Shown here piece by piece: positions 9,317 to 17,158 of a stretch of DNA of 64,000 bases. The position numbers and the translations under genes are program-made. Position 1 is the stretch's first letter. Each line of letters opens with the position of its first letter. Origin of the DNA: RH-AL1 sp965198485 (lineage in GTDB: Bacteria; Pseudomonadota; Alphaproteobacteria; Rhizobiales; Beijerinckiaceae); NCBI GenBank assembly GCA_965198485.1, contig CBDAPQ010000007.1:1-64000 (forward strand), written 5' to 3'. The notes under the pieces are model-generated. The model did no database searches. It was given only the letters and a program-made list of their open reading frames with translations, and was not told where the DNA came from.

Positions 9317-10033
9317 CTACAGCCGCGCCGTCGCGACCGGCACGACGCGGGCGGCGTCCATGTGCAGCACCTCGGCGGCGACGCGGCCGGCGAGCAGGCG
9401 ATAGCCGGCGTCGCGCATGTGCAGGCCGTCCGACGAGAGCATGTCGGTCATGGTCAGCAGGCCCGAGCGGATCCAGTCGTGCATCAGGTCGGCGCGGCGG
9501 ATCACCGGCACGCCCATGTCGGCGCCGATCCGGCGCACGGCGTCGCGGAAGCCGTCGCCGGCGCCGGTCTTCTCGAGCGCCGGGCACCATTGCGGCTCCA
9601 TCAGCACCACCGCGATGCCGGCGGCCTGGAGGGCGGCGATGCCGGCGCGGGTCTTGGTCTCGAAGCGCTCCAGCGGCACGTGGCGCAGCGCGTCGTTGCT
9701 TCCGGTCTGCCAGATGGCGATGTCCGGCCGTGCCGCGACGACGTCCCTGTCGAGGCGGACCATCATGTCGTCGACGTCCTCCCCGCCGATGCCGCGGTTG
9801 ACGACGTGCGCACCGCCTGGCAGCGCCGCGCGCAGCATGATCTCGAGCTGCGCGGGATAGGCCGCGGCGGGGCTCGAGGCGCCCACGCCCTGCGTCGAGG
9901 ACGAGCCGAAGGCGACGATCCTCAAAGCGTGGTGGCCGGACGGCGCCGCGCCCGCGTCCGAAAGGCGGGACGAGGTGCAGATGGCGGCCGCGGCGAGGAC
10001 CAGTGCGGCGAAGGCGATGCGGACACGGACCAT
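9317..10033 (-). CDS. SGNH/GDSL-type esterase or lipase, exported
   Basis: This 238-residue hydrolase starts with a signal-like hydrophobic segment (residues 5-20, possibly with a lipobox-like Cys at 19). All four SGNH blocks are visible: Ser in FGSSSTQG, Gly in NRGIGGED, Asn in QTGSND and the Asp/His pair in SSDGLHM. It probably cleaves esters or acetyl groups in the periplasm. Substrate cannot be told. The gene converges tail to tail with the dehydrogenase at 8413, 13 bases apart. Confidence 0.85.
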   Translation of the reverse strand: MVRVRIAFAALVLAAAAICTSSRLSDAGAAPSGHHALRIVAFGSSSTQGVGASSPAAAYPAQLEIMLRAALPGGAHVVNRGIGGEDVDDMMVRLDRDVVAARPDIAIWQTGSNDALRHVPLERFETKTRAGIAALQAAGIAVVLMEPQWCPALEKTGAGDGFRDAVRRIGADMGVPVIRRADLMHDWIRSGLLTMTDMLSSDGLHMRDAGYRLLAGRVAAEVLHMDAARVVPVATARL

Positions 10034-10379
10034 GACGGACGTCTTTCCGCCTGCGGATCGCCCAGGCGCTACGGCATATCGAAGGAAGGGGGGGGTATGA
10101 AGCCGCGGGTCGCTTCGTTGCGACGGATCGTGCTTGCCGTTAACGTTTGTGCACAGTCTCTATTTTGACGCAAGCAATTCCTTTGTCCGGCAGGACGATC
10201 AGCCGATCGGCATTACGCAGCGCGCTTCACGCGCGTCGATGGTTGTCCCCGCGAAGCGACCCGGCACGTCCTCTACGACCGCCGCGCGGATCGGCGCTGG
10301 ACAATGGCCACCCTGCCGGTTAAGTTACCTAGATCGCGGAGAGGCCTTGGCCGAGAGCCGTGCTGGAGAAGGACGCACC
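10034..10379. other. Divergent intergenic region
   Basis: This region separates the SGNH hydrolase and the glutathione transferase and contains no gene. A moderately AT-rich patch around 10135-10190 (TTAACGTTTGTGCACAG...) may carry promoters. The putative operator is described separately. Confidence 0.4.
10318..10335 (+). promoter_or_regulatory. 18-bp element, second copy
   Basis: GGTTAAGTTACCTAGATC is identical to 8332-8349 except at one position and precedes the glutathione transferase start by 44 bases. Conservation of 17 of 18 bases in otherwise unrelated intergenic DNA suggests a binding site. Confidence 0.45.
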
Positions 10380-10991
10380 ATGAAGCTCTACTGGGGACCA
10401 TTCACCTGCGCGATCGAGATCGCGGCGCTGCTCGACGAGGCGGGCGCCTCCTACGAGGCGGTGAAGGTGGATACCGGCGCCGGCGAGCAGCACGGCGCCG
10501 CCTTCAAGGCGATCAACCCCAAGGGCAAGATCCCGGTGCTGGTGCGCGACGACGGCTCGACGCTCACCGAGTACCCGGCGATCGCGCTTTGGATCGCCCA
10601 CACCCATCCCCAGGCCGGGCTTTGGCCGCGCGACCCCGAGGCCGAGGCGCGGGCGGCACAGATGATGTTCTACACCGTCGGCACGGTTCACGGGCAGGCC
10701 TTCCGCCGCATCTTCTTCCCCAAGGAGTTCTGCAAGGACGAAGTGCACCTGGCCGCGGTGAAGGCCGACGGCAAGGCCATGGCGACGGAAGGCTTCGAGG
10801 TCCTCGCCGAGCAGCTCGGCGACACGCCCTACGCCGCCGGCGAGGCCTTCTCGATCGCCGACGCCACGATCTTCTACACCACGCGCTGGGCCAAGCTGAC
10901 CAAGGTGCCGATGCCTGCCAGCATCGAGGCGCTGGCCGGGCGGGTCGGCGCGCGACCGGCCTTCGCCAAGGCCGTCGCCACGCTGGTCTGA
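10380..10991 (+). CDS. Glutathione S-transferase
   Basis: This 203-residue cytosolic enzyme is predicted to conjugate glutathione to electrophiles. The N-terminal thioredoxin-like domain reads MKLYWGPFTCAIEIAALLDE, with INPKGKIPVLVRDDG (cis-Pro) and LTEYPAIALWIA (glutathione-binding Glu-Tyr/Ser position). The C-terminal helical domain ends with SIADATIFYTTRWA, the usual N-capping box. The start at 10380 follows GGAGAAGGACGCACC. The gene is monocistronic with the shared 18-base element upstream, which suggests joint control with the dehydrogenase at 8413. Confidence 0.9.
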   Translation: MKLYWGPFTCAIEIAALLDEAGASYEAVKVDTGAGEQHGAAFKAINPKGKIPVLVRDDGSTLTEYPAIALWIAHTHPQAGLWPRDPEAEARAAQMMFYTVGTVHGQAFRRIFFPKEFCKDEVHLAAVKADGKAMATEGFEVLAEQLGDTPYAAGEAFSIADATIFYTTRWAKLTKVPMPASIEALAGRVGARPAFAKAVATLV

Positions 10992-11078
10992 GCCGCGCGG
11001 CGGTGACGAGCCCGCGGGATTGCTCGCCTAGAAGCGGGCGCCGCCGTAGGGGCGGCGATGCCGGCCCTGCGCGGCCGC

Positions 11079-11393
11079 CTATTTCCCGCAGGTCAGCATA
11101 ACCCTGACCGGGTGCTCGTGGGCGCGGTCCAGCCGGAAGCCGCTGGCGCTGGTGAACACCTCTTCCTGGATCGGCTTGCTCGCCGCGTCGAGCAGGATCA
11201 CGGGGATGGTCTGGTGCTCGATGATCGCCTGGACGAAGTAGATCTGGCGGCCCGCCGGGCAGCTGTGGATCACGTCGGTGTGCGGCGCGATGGTGAAGAT
11301 CTCGAGCGCGGGGCCGGCCGTTTCCTCCGCCGACGCGCCGAGCGCCGGAGCCAAGGCCAGGGAGACGGCAAGCAGGGGCGGCACGATCCGCAT
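11079..11393 (-). CDS. Small exported protein of unknown function
   Basis: This 104-residue protein has a clear signal peptide (MRIVPPLLAVSLALAPALGASA) and a short mature part with two cysteines (HSCPAG and the final LTCGK) that could form a disulphide in the periplasm. No family was recognised. It lies between the glutathione transferase and the MFS transporter, on the same strand as the transporter. Confidence 0.65.
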   Translation of the reverse strand: MRIVPPLLAVSLALAPALGASAEETAGPALEIFTIAPHTDVIHSCPAGRQIYFVQAIIEHQTIPVILLDAASKPIQEEVFTSASGFRLDRAHEHPVRVMLTCGK

Positions 11394-11464
11394 GGGCGAT
11401 CTCCTTGGAGCTGCACCAGGGTGCGGTACGGCGAAGTGGGCTTACCCGCAAAGCCTCGCCTGCC

Positions 11465-12763
11465 TCAAGCCTGGACCAGCGCGCCGGCGGTGCGCCCCCT
11501 GCGCAGGTAGGGCATCGCGGTGGCGAGCTGGACCAGGATCAGCGCGCCCCAGACCGCGCGGTGCGCCGCCGCCGGGTGGCCGTCGCCAGTGCTCGGCCAA
11601 AAGCCCAACGCGATGCCGATGCCGGCCTGGATCGCGAAGATCGCGCCGAACAGCAGCAGCGTGAGGCTGGTGTTGACGCGCCCGACCATCGCAGACGGCG
11701 CGGCCTCGACCAGCACGCTGTAGGTGAGGACGCCGGTGCCGCCGAAAAAGCCGTAGGCGCTCCACAGCAGCGCCGGCGGCAGCGGCGCACCGGCGACGAT
11801 GACGATCTGATCAAGCACGAACAGCGCCATGCCGATCCCGCTGAAGTGGGTCAGGCTCAGCCCGAGTCGCTCCACAAGCCGCGCTGCGAGACCGAAGACG
11901 AGGCTGCCGGCCATCATCGCCAGGCCGAGCACCGAGACCAGCGTGGCGGCTTGGGCGGCGTCGAGGTGGCCGACGTCGCGCATGTAGGCGCCGACCCAGA
12001 GTGATTGCGCCGCGTAGAACACGCCCTGGGTGACGGCGGAGAACGGCGCCACCCGCCAGAAGAAGCGCGAGCCGAGCACCGCGCCGGTGCCGCGCAGCTG
12101 CGCGGCGAGGCTGCTGCGGCGCTCGGCTTCCGGCACCTCCGGCGTGCCGAGCATGAGCAGCGCCGCCGCGGCCAGGGTCAGCAAGGCGAGGCCGACGCAG
12201 ACGCTCCGCCACGTCGCCTCGACGAGGATCCAGCGCAGCGGCGTGCCGACGAGCACGCCACCGAGCCCACCGATCGCCAGCACCAGGCTGTAGAGCAACG
12301 GCAGCCGCGCCACCGGGAACTGCGCCGCGATGGCCTTGCAGGCCCCACCGAAACATACCGAAACGCCGACCCCGATCAGCAGCCGGCCCAGCATCATCGC
12401 CGGCAGACCGCCGGCGCTGCCGAAGATCGCGATGCCGAGAGCCGCCACGATGAGCAGCGCGGCGTTGGTGCGGCGCGCGCCATAGCGATCGAGCAGGACG
12501 CCGGCGGGGATCTGCGCCGCGGCGAAACCGAGGAAATAGAGGCTGGTGAGCAGCCCGAGATCGCCGGCGCCGAGCCCGACGTCGCGCGTGATGAAAGGCG
12601 CGAAGCCGATGTTCACGCCCCGGTAGAGGTAGGAGACGAAGTAGCCGAGCGCGAACAAGACGAAGACCCGCGCGCGCACGCCGGCGGAGGACGCTGGTGT
12701 CAAGGCCGCTGGTTGCGAGGCCGTTGGTTGCGAGGACGCTGGTTGCGAGGACGCTGGTTGCAA
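11465..12763 (-). CDS. Major facilitator superfamily transporter
   Basis: This protein of up to 432 residues has about twelve hydrophobic segments and MFS signature loops (LLDRYGARRTNAALL between helices 2 and 3; GRLLIGVGVSVCFG in helix 4). The architecture suits a small-molecule or drug/metabolite exporter; substrate unknown. The upstream end is unusual: the longest frame opens with TTG at 12763 and translates a 15-base tandem repeat into QPASSQPASSQPTASQP. A GTG at 12679 just before RARVFVLFALGYF would give a conventional N-terminus and may be the true start. Confidence 0.85.
   Translation of the reverse strand: MQPASSQPASSQPTASQPAALTPASSAGVRARVFVLFALGYFVSYLYRGVNIGFAPFITRDVGLGAGDLGLLTSLYFLGFAAAQIPAGVLLDRYGARRTNAALLIVAALGIAIFGSAGGLPAMMLGRLLIGVGVSVCFGGACKAIAAQFPVARLPLLYSLVLAIGGLGGVLVGTPLRWILVEATWRSVCVGLALLTLAAAALLMLGTPEVPEAERRSSLAAQLRGTGAVLGSRFFWRVAPFSAVTQGVFYAAQSLWVGAYMRDVGHLDAAQAATLVSVLGLAMMAGSLVFGLAARLVERLGLSLTHFSGIGMALFVLDQIVIVAGAPLPPALLWSAYGFFGGTGVLTYSVLVEAAPSAMVGRVNTSLTLLLFGAIFAIQAGIGIALGFWPSTGDGHPAAAHRAVWGALILVQLATAMPYLRRGRTAGALVQA
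12708..12763. repeat. 15-bp tandem repeat, nearly four units
   Basis: Units of the form GCTGGTTGCGAGGAC follow one another with one or two substitutions and a truncated last copy. They lie at the 5' end of the MFS transporter gene, either inside its N-terminal tail or in its leader, and could vary in copy number by slippage. Confidence 0.75.
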
Positions 12764-12812
12764 ACCGATGAACGCCGAGCGGACCGCCGGGTGGGTGGGT
12801 AGGCCGCGGACC

Positions 12813-12932
12813 CTATTTCTTCTTGTCCGCGGCGGCGCCGATCTTCAGCGACGGCGCGGCGGCGATGGTCTTGACCTTCTCTTTCTTGGGCTTCTTGGCT
12901 TCCTTGTTGCCGCGCACCTGACCTTTGGCCAT
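12813..12932 (-). CDS. 39-residue lysine-rich basic protein
   Basis: A complete small gene with ATG at 12932, a GGAG ribosome-binding site seven bases upstream (GGAGTTGGAGCC) and a TAG stop encodes MAKGQVRGNKEAKKPKKEK, followed by a hydrophobic/alanine stretch and a KKK end. Its highly basic nature suggests nucleic-acid or ribosome binding, but that is inference. Proteins opening with MAKGQ-R-NKEAKKPK occur as conserved hypotheticals in alphaproteobacteria to my knowledge. It lies 49 bases upstream of the MFS gene on the same strand. Confidence 0.65.
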   Translation of the reverse strand: MAKGQVRGNKEAKKPKKEKVKTIAAAPSLKIGAAADKKK

Positions 12933-13093
12933 GGCTCCAACTCCCGGGCTCGGACGCGCCCGATGCGCGCCGGAGGACGGAGAGTGTAGCGCAAGTCGCG
13001 AGGGGCCAAAGCGTTATCTGGCGAACCCGTCCCACACATCGGGTCAGGCTTTCGGCTCACGAAGCGCGACGATCGCCGCCCTCGCCCATCGGG

Positions 13094-13708
13094 CTACTGG
13101 ACGCCCTGCGTCGGGTCGACCGACTGGAACATGAACCTCAAGGGCTTGTCGTAGACGTAGGGGTTGGCGAGCACGACCGGCTGGTCGCGCGCCGGCGTCG
13201 CGGTCACCGGAACCGGCGGCGGGGACGGCGGCGCCATCGCGAGCGACGGCGGCGGCGCCAGGGCCGCCGCGACGGGCGCAGGCGCGGGAGCCACCGGCGT
13301 CAAGGTGGCGGCCACGGGCGGAGCCCCGAAGGTCGTCGGCGAGGAGGGTTCGGCGACCGGGGGCTTAGAGACCGGCGGCCTGGCGACCGCGACTTTCGAC
13401 ACCGAGGCCTTGGCCACGCGCGCCTTCCTGCGAGCCGGCCGCTTCGGCTCCGCTGCCGCTTGGGGCGCCGCCGCGGTGCGCGCCGGAGCCGGCGTCGGCG
13501 AAGCCGCGACCGGGCTCGGCGAAGCTGCGGGCTTCGGCGCGGTCTTGTGGCCGAACAGGCCGAGATCGCAGACCAGGCCGCCGCAGCTCTGGCCCTCGGG
13601 GACGTCCTGAGCCATGCCGGCCGCGGAAAAACCGACGGTCGCCGCGGCGACCAGCGCGATCCTGACAAGACGGGTTCTCGCAACGGCGTCCATCATCGGG
13701 ATCCTCAT
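13094..13708 (-). CDS. Exported Pro/Ala-rich protein of unknown function
   Basis: Starting at ATG 13708, this 204-residue protein has a signal peptide (VRIALVAAATVGFSAAGMAQ), a short Cys-containing segment (CGGLVCDLGLFG) and then a long low-complexity Pro/Ala/Val-rich linker, ending in NPYVYDKPLRFMFQ. It is probably periplasmic, with an extended linker anchoring or spanning function. No family was recognised. It is divergent to the Hsp70-like gene. Confidence 0.6.
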   Translation of the reverse strand: MRIPMMDAVARTRLVRIALVAAATVGFSAAGMAQDVPEGQSCGGLVCDLGLFGHKTAPKPAASPSPVAASPTPAPARTAAAPQAAAEPKRPARRKARVAKASVSKVAVARPPVSKPPVAEPSSPTTFGAPPVAATLTPVAPAPAPVAAALAPPPSLAMAPPSPPPVPVTATPARDQPVVLANPYVYDKPLRFMFQSVDPTQGVQ

Positions 13709-13854
13709 GTCCGCCCCGACCCAATCACCCGATCGCCGGCCGCGCAAGCCCCGGCTCTTCGCAGACCGCCGCACGGCGCCTATGGCTCCCGATCGCCGGA
13801 AATCGTATAGCGGCGGCCCCCAGCGCAACCTCCGAGCTCCCCATCACCGCTCCC

Positions 13855-15129
13855 CTGGCCGCCATCACCGGCGTCGGCATCGACTTCGGCACGACCAACA
13901 GCGTGGTCGCGCTGGCCCGCGCCGACGGCAGCGTCGCCACGCGCCGCTGGCCCACCGCTACCGGCCCGACCTCGACGTTCCGTACGGCGCTGGCCTTCTG
14001 GCGCCAGGGCCGCGCCGTGGCTCATGCCGCCGGGCCGCAGGCGCTGGTCCGGGCCGAGGCGCCGGGCGAAGGGCGCTTCATCCAGTCGCTGAAGACCCAT
14101 CTCGCCAGTCGCGCCTTCTCCGATACGCGGCTGTTCGGCAAGCGCTTCACCGTGGAGGAGCTGGTCGCGCTGTTCCTCCGCGACCTGCTCGGCGAGGAGC
14201 CGGTAGCGGCGCCGGTCGCGGCGGGGCGGCCGGTGGTCTTCGCCGGCCACGTGCCGGACGAGGCGCTGGCGGTCGCGCGGCTCCACACCGCCTACGCCGC
14301 CGCCGGGCTACCCGGCGCCACCCTCGCCTACGAGCCGCTGGGCGCCGCCTACTGGTACGCCCGCGACCTGCGGCGCGACGAGACCGTGCTCGTCGCCGAT
14401 TTCGGCGGCGGCACCAGCGACTTCTCCGTGCTGCGCTTCTCCCACGGCGGCGGTCCCGACGGCCGGCTCCACGCCGAGCCGCTGGCGCACAGCGGCGTCG
14501 GCCTCGCCGGCGACACGTTCGACACACGCATCGTCGAGCACGCCGTGGCGCCACGGCTCGGCAAGGGCGCCACCTTCCGCTCCTTCGAGAAGGAGCTGCC
14601 GGTGCCGGCCTACATCCACGCGGCCTTCTCGCAATGGCACCAGCTCTCGTGGCTGAAGTCCGGTACCATCCTCGCCGACCTGCGCAAGCTGGCGGCGACG
14701 AGCGCGCGCGGCGACGAGCTCGAGGCGCTGGCCACCGTCGTCGAGATGGACATGGGGCTGGCGCTCTACCGCGCCGTCGGCGAGGCCAAGGCCGCGCTGT
14801 CGGCAAGCGAGCGCACAACGCTGCGCTTCGCCGGCTGGGGCGTCGCGGTCGAGGCCGAGATCGCGCGCGCCGACTTCGAAAGCTGGATCGCGCGCGACCT
14901 CGCCGCCATCGACGCCGCGGTCGACGCGGCGCTGGCCCGCGCCGGGCTCGACGAAGGCGGGATCGACGCGGTGTTCCTCACCGGCGGCACCTCGTTCGTG
15001 CCGGCCGTGCGCGCGCTCTTCGCCCGGCGCTTCCCGGCCGAGCGCCTGCACCAGGGCGACGCGTTCCAGTCGGTCGCCTCGGGTCTGGCGCTGCTGGCGG
15101 CGGACGGGGGCCGAGCCCGACTCGATTGA
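13855..15129 (+). CDS. Hsp70-family chaperone (YegD-like), start uncertain
   Basis: This protein of about 424 residues has the Hsp70 ATPase core: phosphate 1 GIDFGTTNSVVAL, phosphate 2 VLVADFGGGTSDFSVL and adenosine motif VFLTGGTSFVPAV. It lacks the substrate-binding domain of DnaK, as in YegD-like Hsp70 proteins. The first ATG/GTG in frame is the GTG at 13903, but it lies after the essential GIDFGTTNS motif, so translation must begin earlier. In frame upstream there is only CTG 13855 or ATC 13843, neither with a good ribosome-binding site. A start codon lost to a sequencing error is possible. Function, probably protein folding, is inferred from the family. Confidence 0.8.
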   Translation: MAAITGVGIDFGTTNSVVALARADGSVATRRWPTATGPTSTFRTALAFWRQGRAVAHAAGPQALVRAEAPGEGRFIQSLKTHLASRAFSDTRLFGKRFTVEELVALFLRDLLGEEPVAAPVAAGRPVVFAGHVPDEALAVARLHTAYAAAGLPGATLAYEPLGAAYWYARDLRRDETVLVADFGGGTSDFSVLRFSHGGGPDGRLHAEPLAHSGVGLAGDTFDTRIVEHAVAPRLGKGATFRSFEKELPVPAYIHAAFSQWHQLSWLKSGTILADLRKLAATSARGDELEALATVVEMDMGLALYRAVGEAKAALSASERTTLRFAGWGVAVEAEIARADFESWIARDLAAIDAAVDAALARAGLDEGGIDAVFLTGGTSFVPAVRALFARRFPAERLHQGDAFQSVASGLALLAADGGRARLD

Positions 15130-15301
15130 TGCCGTCACCGTCGCCCGGCCAGCGGAAACGGCGTGCAACGCGGCAACACCGCTCCGGCTTTTGACCCGGC
15201 AGCCGCTCTGGCGCACGCGCGGCCCCAGCCTCGCCACGTCCGCGACCGATTGAACCCTGACGCCAGCTTCTACGTTGAAGTCTCAAAGGGGTTCCCAGCT
15301 C

Positions 15302-15886
15302 ATGCGTCTTCTCGCCAGCCTTGCCGTCGCGACGGCCCTCGCGGTGTGCCTGCCCTCGCTCGCACAGGCCAAGGTCAAGATCCTCGTGGATCTCGACGGC
15401 CAGACCATGCACGTCGAGGCGAGGGACAAGACCTATGACTGGAAGGTCTCGAGCGGGGCGCCCGGCTACGACACGCCGGCCGGCAGCTACGGCGTGCTGT
15501 GGACCGACAAGGACCACAAGTCCGACGAATACGACGGCGCGCCGATGCCCAACGCCATCTTCTTCAAGCCGGGCTTTGCCATCCACGGCGCCTACAAGTC
15601 GAACTGGGGACACCCGGCCTCGCACGGCTGCGTCCGCCTGCCGGTGGCCAAGTCGGCGATCCTGTGGGACCTGGTGAAGGCGGAGGGCGCCGAGATCACC
15701 ATCACCGGCGGCACGCCCGACGAGCCCACGGTGGCCGAGCGCCCGCATCACCGCGCGACGCAGGCAGCCGACGGCGCCGACGATTTCTACGGCTACGAGG
15801 ATCCGAGAGCTCGCCCTGCGCCGCCGCCGGCCTACGACGGCTACGCCCGCGCGCCCGGCGACAACCTCTACGGCGGCTATTACTAG
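15302..15886 (+). CDS. L,D-transpeptidase (YkuD domain)
   Basis: This exported protein of 194 residues has a signal peptide (LLASLAVATALAVCLPSLAQA) and a YkuD catalytic domain with the hallmark IHGAYKSNWGHPASHGCVRL, where His and the Cys of SHGCVR form the active site. The family makes 3-3 peptidoglycan cross-links or attaches proteins to the wall. The C-terminal tail after residue 150 is rich in His, Asp, Pro and Tyr and may bind the wall. ATG 15302 is preferred to the upstream TTG at 15275 because it follows GGGG at proper spacing and starts the signal peptide. Confidence 0.9.
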   Translation: MRLLASLAVATALAVCLPSLAQAKVKILVDLDGQTMHVEARDKTYDWKVSSGAPGYDTPAGSYGVLWTDKDHKSDEYDGAPMPNAIFFKPGFAIHGAYKSNWGHPASHGCVRLPVAKSAILWDLVKAEGAEITITGGTPDEPTVAERPHHRATQAADGADDFYGYEDPRARPAPPPAYDGYARAPGDNLYGGYY

Positions 15887-15898
15887 GCGGCGCGCCGC

Positions 15899-16504
15899 TC
15901 ACGCCAACACGTCGGCAAGGTACAGCGCCAGCGTAAGTCGCAGCTCTGACAGTCGCGAGCCGGCGGTGTCGGCGTCCTCCGACAGGCGCGACACGCCCCT
16001 AAGCAGGTGCATGACCACCGCGGTGGCGGCCCCGCGGCGCTCGTCGCCGAGACGCGGCGAGGCGGCCCGAAGGACCGCGGCGATGCCGTCGGCGACCCGC
16101 TCGCGCACCGCGCCGCGGCGGGCGTCGGCCTCGCCGAGCACCTCCATCAGCGCCAGGACCGCGGTCTTGCTGCAACGCATCTCGATCATGAGGTCGAGCA
16201 TCGCGTCGGCCAACGCCGGCGGCGAAAGGGCTCCCGCGCGCGCCTCGACGGCGTCGAAGCGGGCGCCGATGTCGGCGAGGAAGCGCTGCGACAACGCATC
16301 GGCGAGCACGTCCTTGGTCGGGAAGAAGCGGTAGAGCGAGCCGATCGCGGTGTGCGAGCGCGCCGCGATCTCCGTCATCGTCGCCGCCGCGTAGCCTTTG
16401 GCCGAGATCACGTCGGCGGCGGCTCCAAGGATCGCCTCGACCCGCAGCCGTCCGCGCTCACGCTTCGGCGCGACGGCGCCGCCGACGGACTGCGCGCTTG
16501 ACAT
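15899..16504 (-). CDS. TetR family transcriptional repressor
   Basis: This 201-residue regulator has a TetR N-terminal DNA-binding domain: residues about 22-65 include ILGAAADVISAKGYAAATM and the HTH core HTAIGSLYRFFPTKDVLADAL. The remaining part is the ligand-binding helical domain. ATG 16504 is chosen; an upstream ATG at 16564 lies in the operator region. It is divergent to the isochorismatase and AbrB-type transporter genes, with two GAGGGTAT-type palindromes between them, so it probably represses both units and responds to a substrate of the neighbouring genes. Confidence 0.88.
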   Translation of the reverse strand: MSSAQSVGGAVAPKRERGRLRVEAILGAAADVISAKGYAAATMTEIAARSHTAIGSLYRFFPTKDVLADALSQRFLADIGARFDAVEARAGALSPPALADAMLDLMIEMRCSKTAVLALMEVLGEADARRGAVRERVADGIAAVLRAASPRLGDERRGAATAVVMHLLRGVSRLSEDADTAGSRLSELRLTLALYLADVLA

Positions 16505-16506
16505 TT

Positions 16507-16548
16507 GCGAGGGTATCCTCAAGTAAGCGAAGGCGAGGGTATGCTCGC
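16507..16548. promoter_or_regulatory. Tandem palindromic TetR operators
   Basis: GCGAGGGTATCCTC at 16507-16520 and GCGAGGGTATGCTCGC at 16533-16548 are imperfect palindromes sharing the core GCGAGGGTAT, 26 bases apart. They start two bases beyond the TetR ATG and lie 45-90 bases before the isochorismatase ATG. Autoregulation plus control of the divergent pair is inferred. Confidence 0.6.
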
Positions 16549-16593
16549 ATAACATCGCGCGCACCGCGCGTCACCTCGGCGACCGGAGGCCCC

Positions 16594-17157
16594 ATGCTGG
16601 AACTGGATCCACACACCACCGCGCTCGTGCTGATCGACCTGCAGAAAGGCATCGCCGGCAGGCAGGTGGCGCCCCGCTCGGGCGGCGACGTGGTCGCCGC
16701 CGGCAAGGTTCTGGCGGAACGCTTCCGGTCCGCTGCGGCGCTCGTGGTGCTGGTCAACGTCGCCTTCGCCGCCGACTTCGCCGACGCCCCGCGCTCCATC
16801 GTCGACGAGCCGATGCAGCTCCCGCCGGGCGGCGTCCCGGCCGACTTCGCCGAAGGTCTGGCGCAGCCGTCCGATCTCAGGATCACCAAGCGCAGCTGGG
16901 GCGCCTTTCACGGCACCGAGCTCGATCTTCAGCTGCGTCGGCGCGGCATCCGCACGATCGTGCTGGGCGGCATCGCGACCAACTTCGGCGTCGAGAGCAC
17001 GGCCCGCGAAGGCTGGCAGCACGGCTATGACGTGGTGGTGGCGGAGGACGCGACGGCCACGATGACTGCCGAACTCCACGATGTCGCGATCACCCATATC
17101 CTGCCGCGTCTCGCGCGAGTGCGGCCGGTCGCGGACATCACGCTCGTGACGGCCTGA
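16594..17157 (+). CDS. Isochorismatase-fold hydrolase (YecD-like, no catalytic Cys)
   Basis: This 187-residue protein has the isochorismatase-like fold: ALVLIDLQKGIAGR carries the catalytic Asp, TKRSWGAFHGTELDLQLR the catalytic Lys region. In most members a Cys follows the cis-peptide; here the segment reads GIATNFGVESTAREG, with Gly in its place, as in E. coli YecD. A hydrolase of the cysteine type is therefore unlikely; it may use a different chemistry or bind a ligand. ATG 16594 follows GGAGG six bases upstream. Its TGA is followed after one base by the GTG of the next gene, so the two are an operon. Confidence 0.85.
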   Translation: MLELDPHTTALVLIDLQKGIAGRQVAPRSGGDVVAAGKVLAERFRSAAALVVLVNVAFAADFADAPRSIVDEPMQLPPGGVPADFAEGLAQPSDLRITKRSWGAFHGTELDLQLRRRGIRTIVLGGIATNFGVESTAREGWQHGYDVVVAEDATATMTAELHDVAITHILPRLARVRPVADITLVTA

Positions 17158-17158
17158 A

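Noticed and set aside
12708..12763. CRISPR-like or integron attC interpretation of the tandem repeat
   Set aside because: Units are 15 bases and contiguous, without spacers or cassette structure.
13614..15194. A 526-codon plus-strand frame over the Hsp70 gene
   Set aside because: The product has no motifs, whereas the neighbouring frame has the full Hsp70 ATPase signatures.
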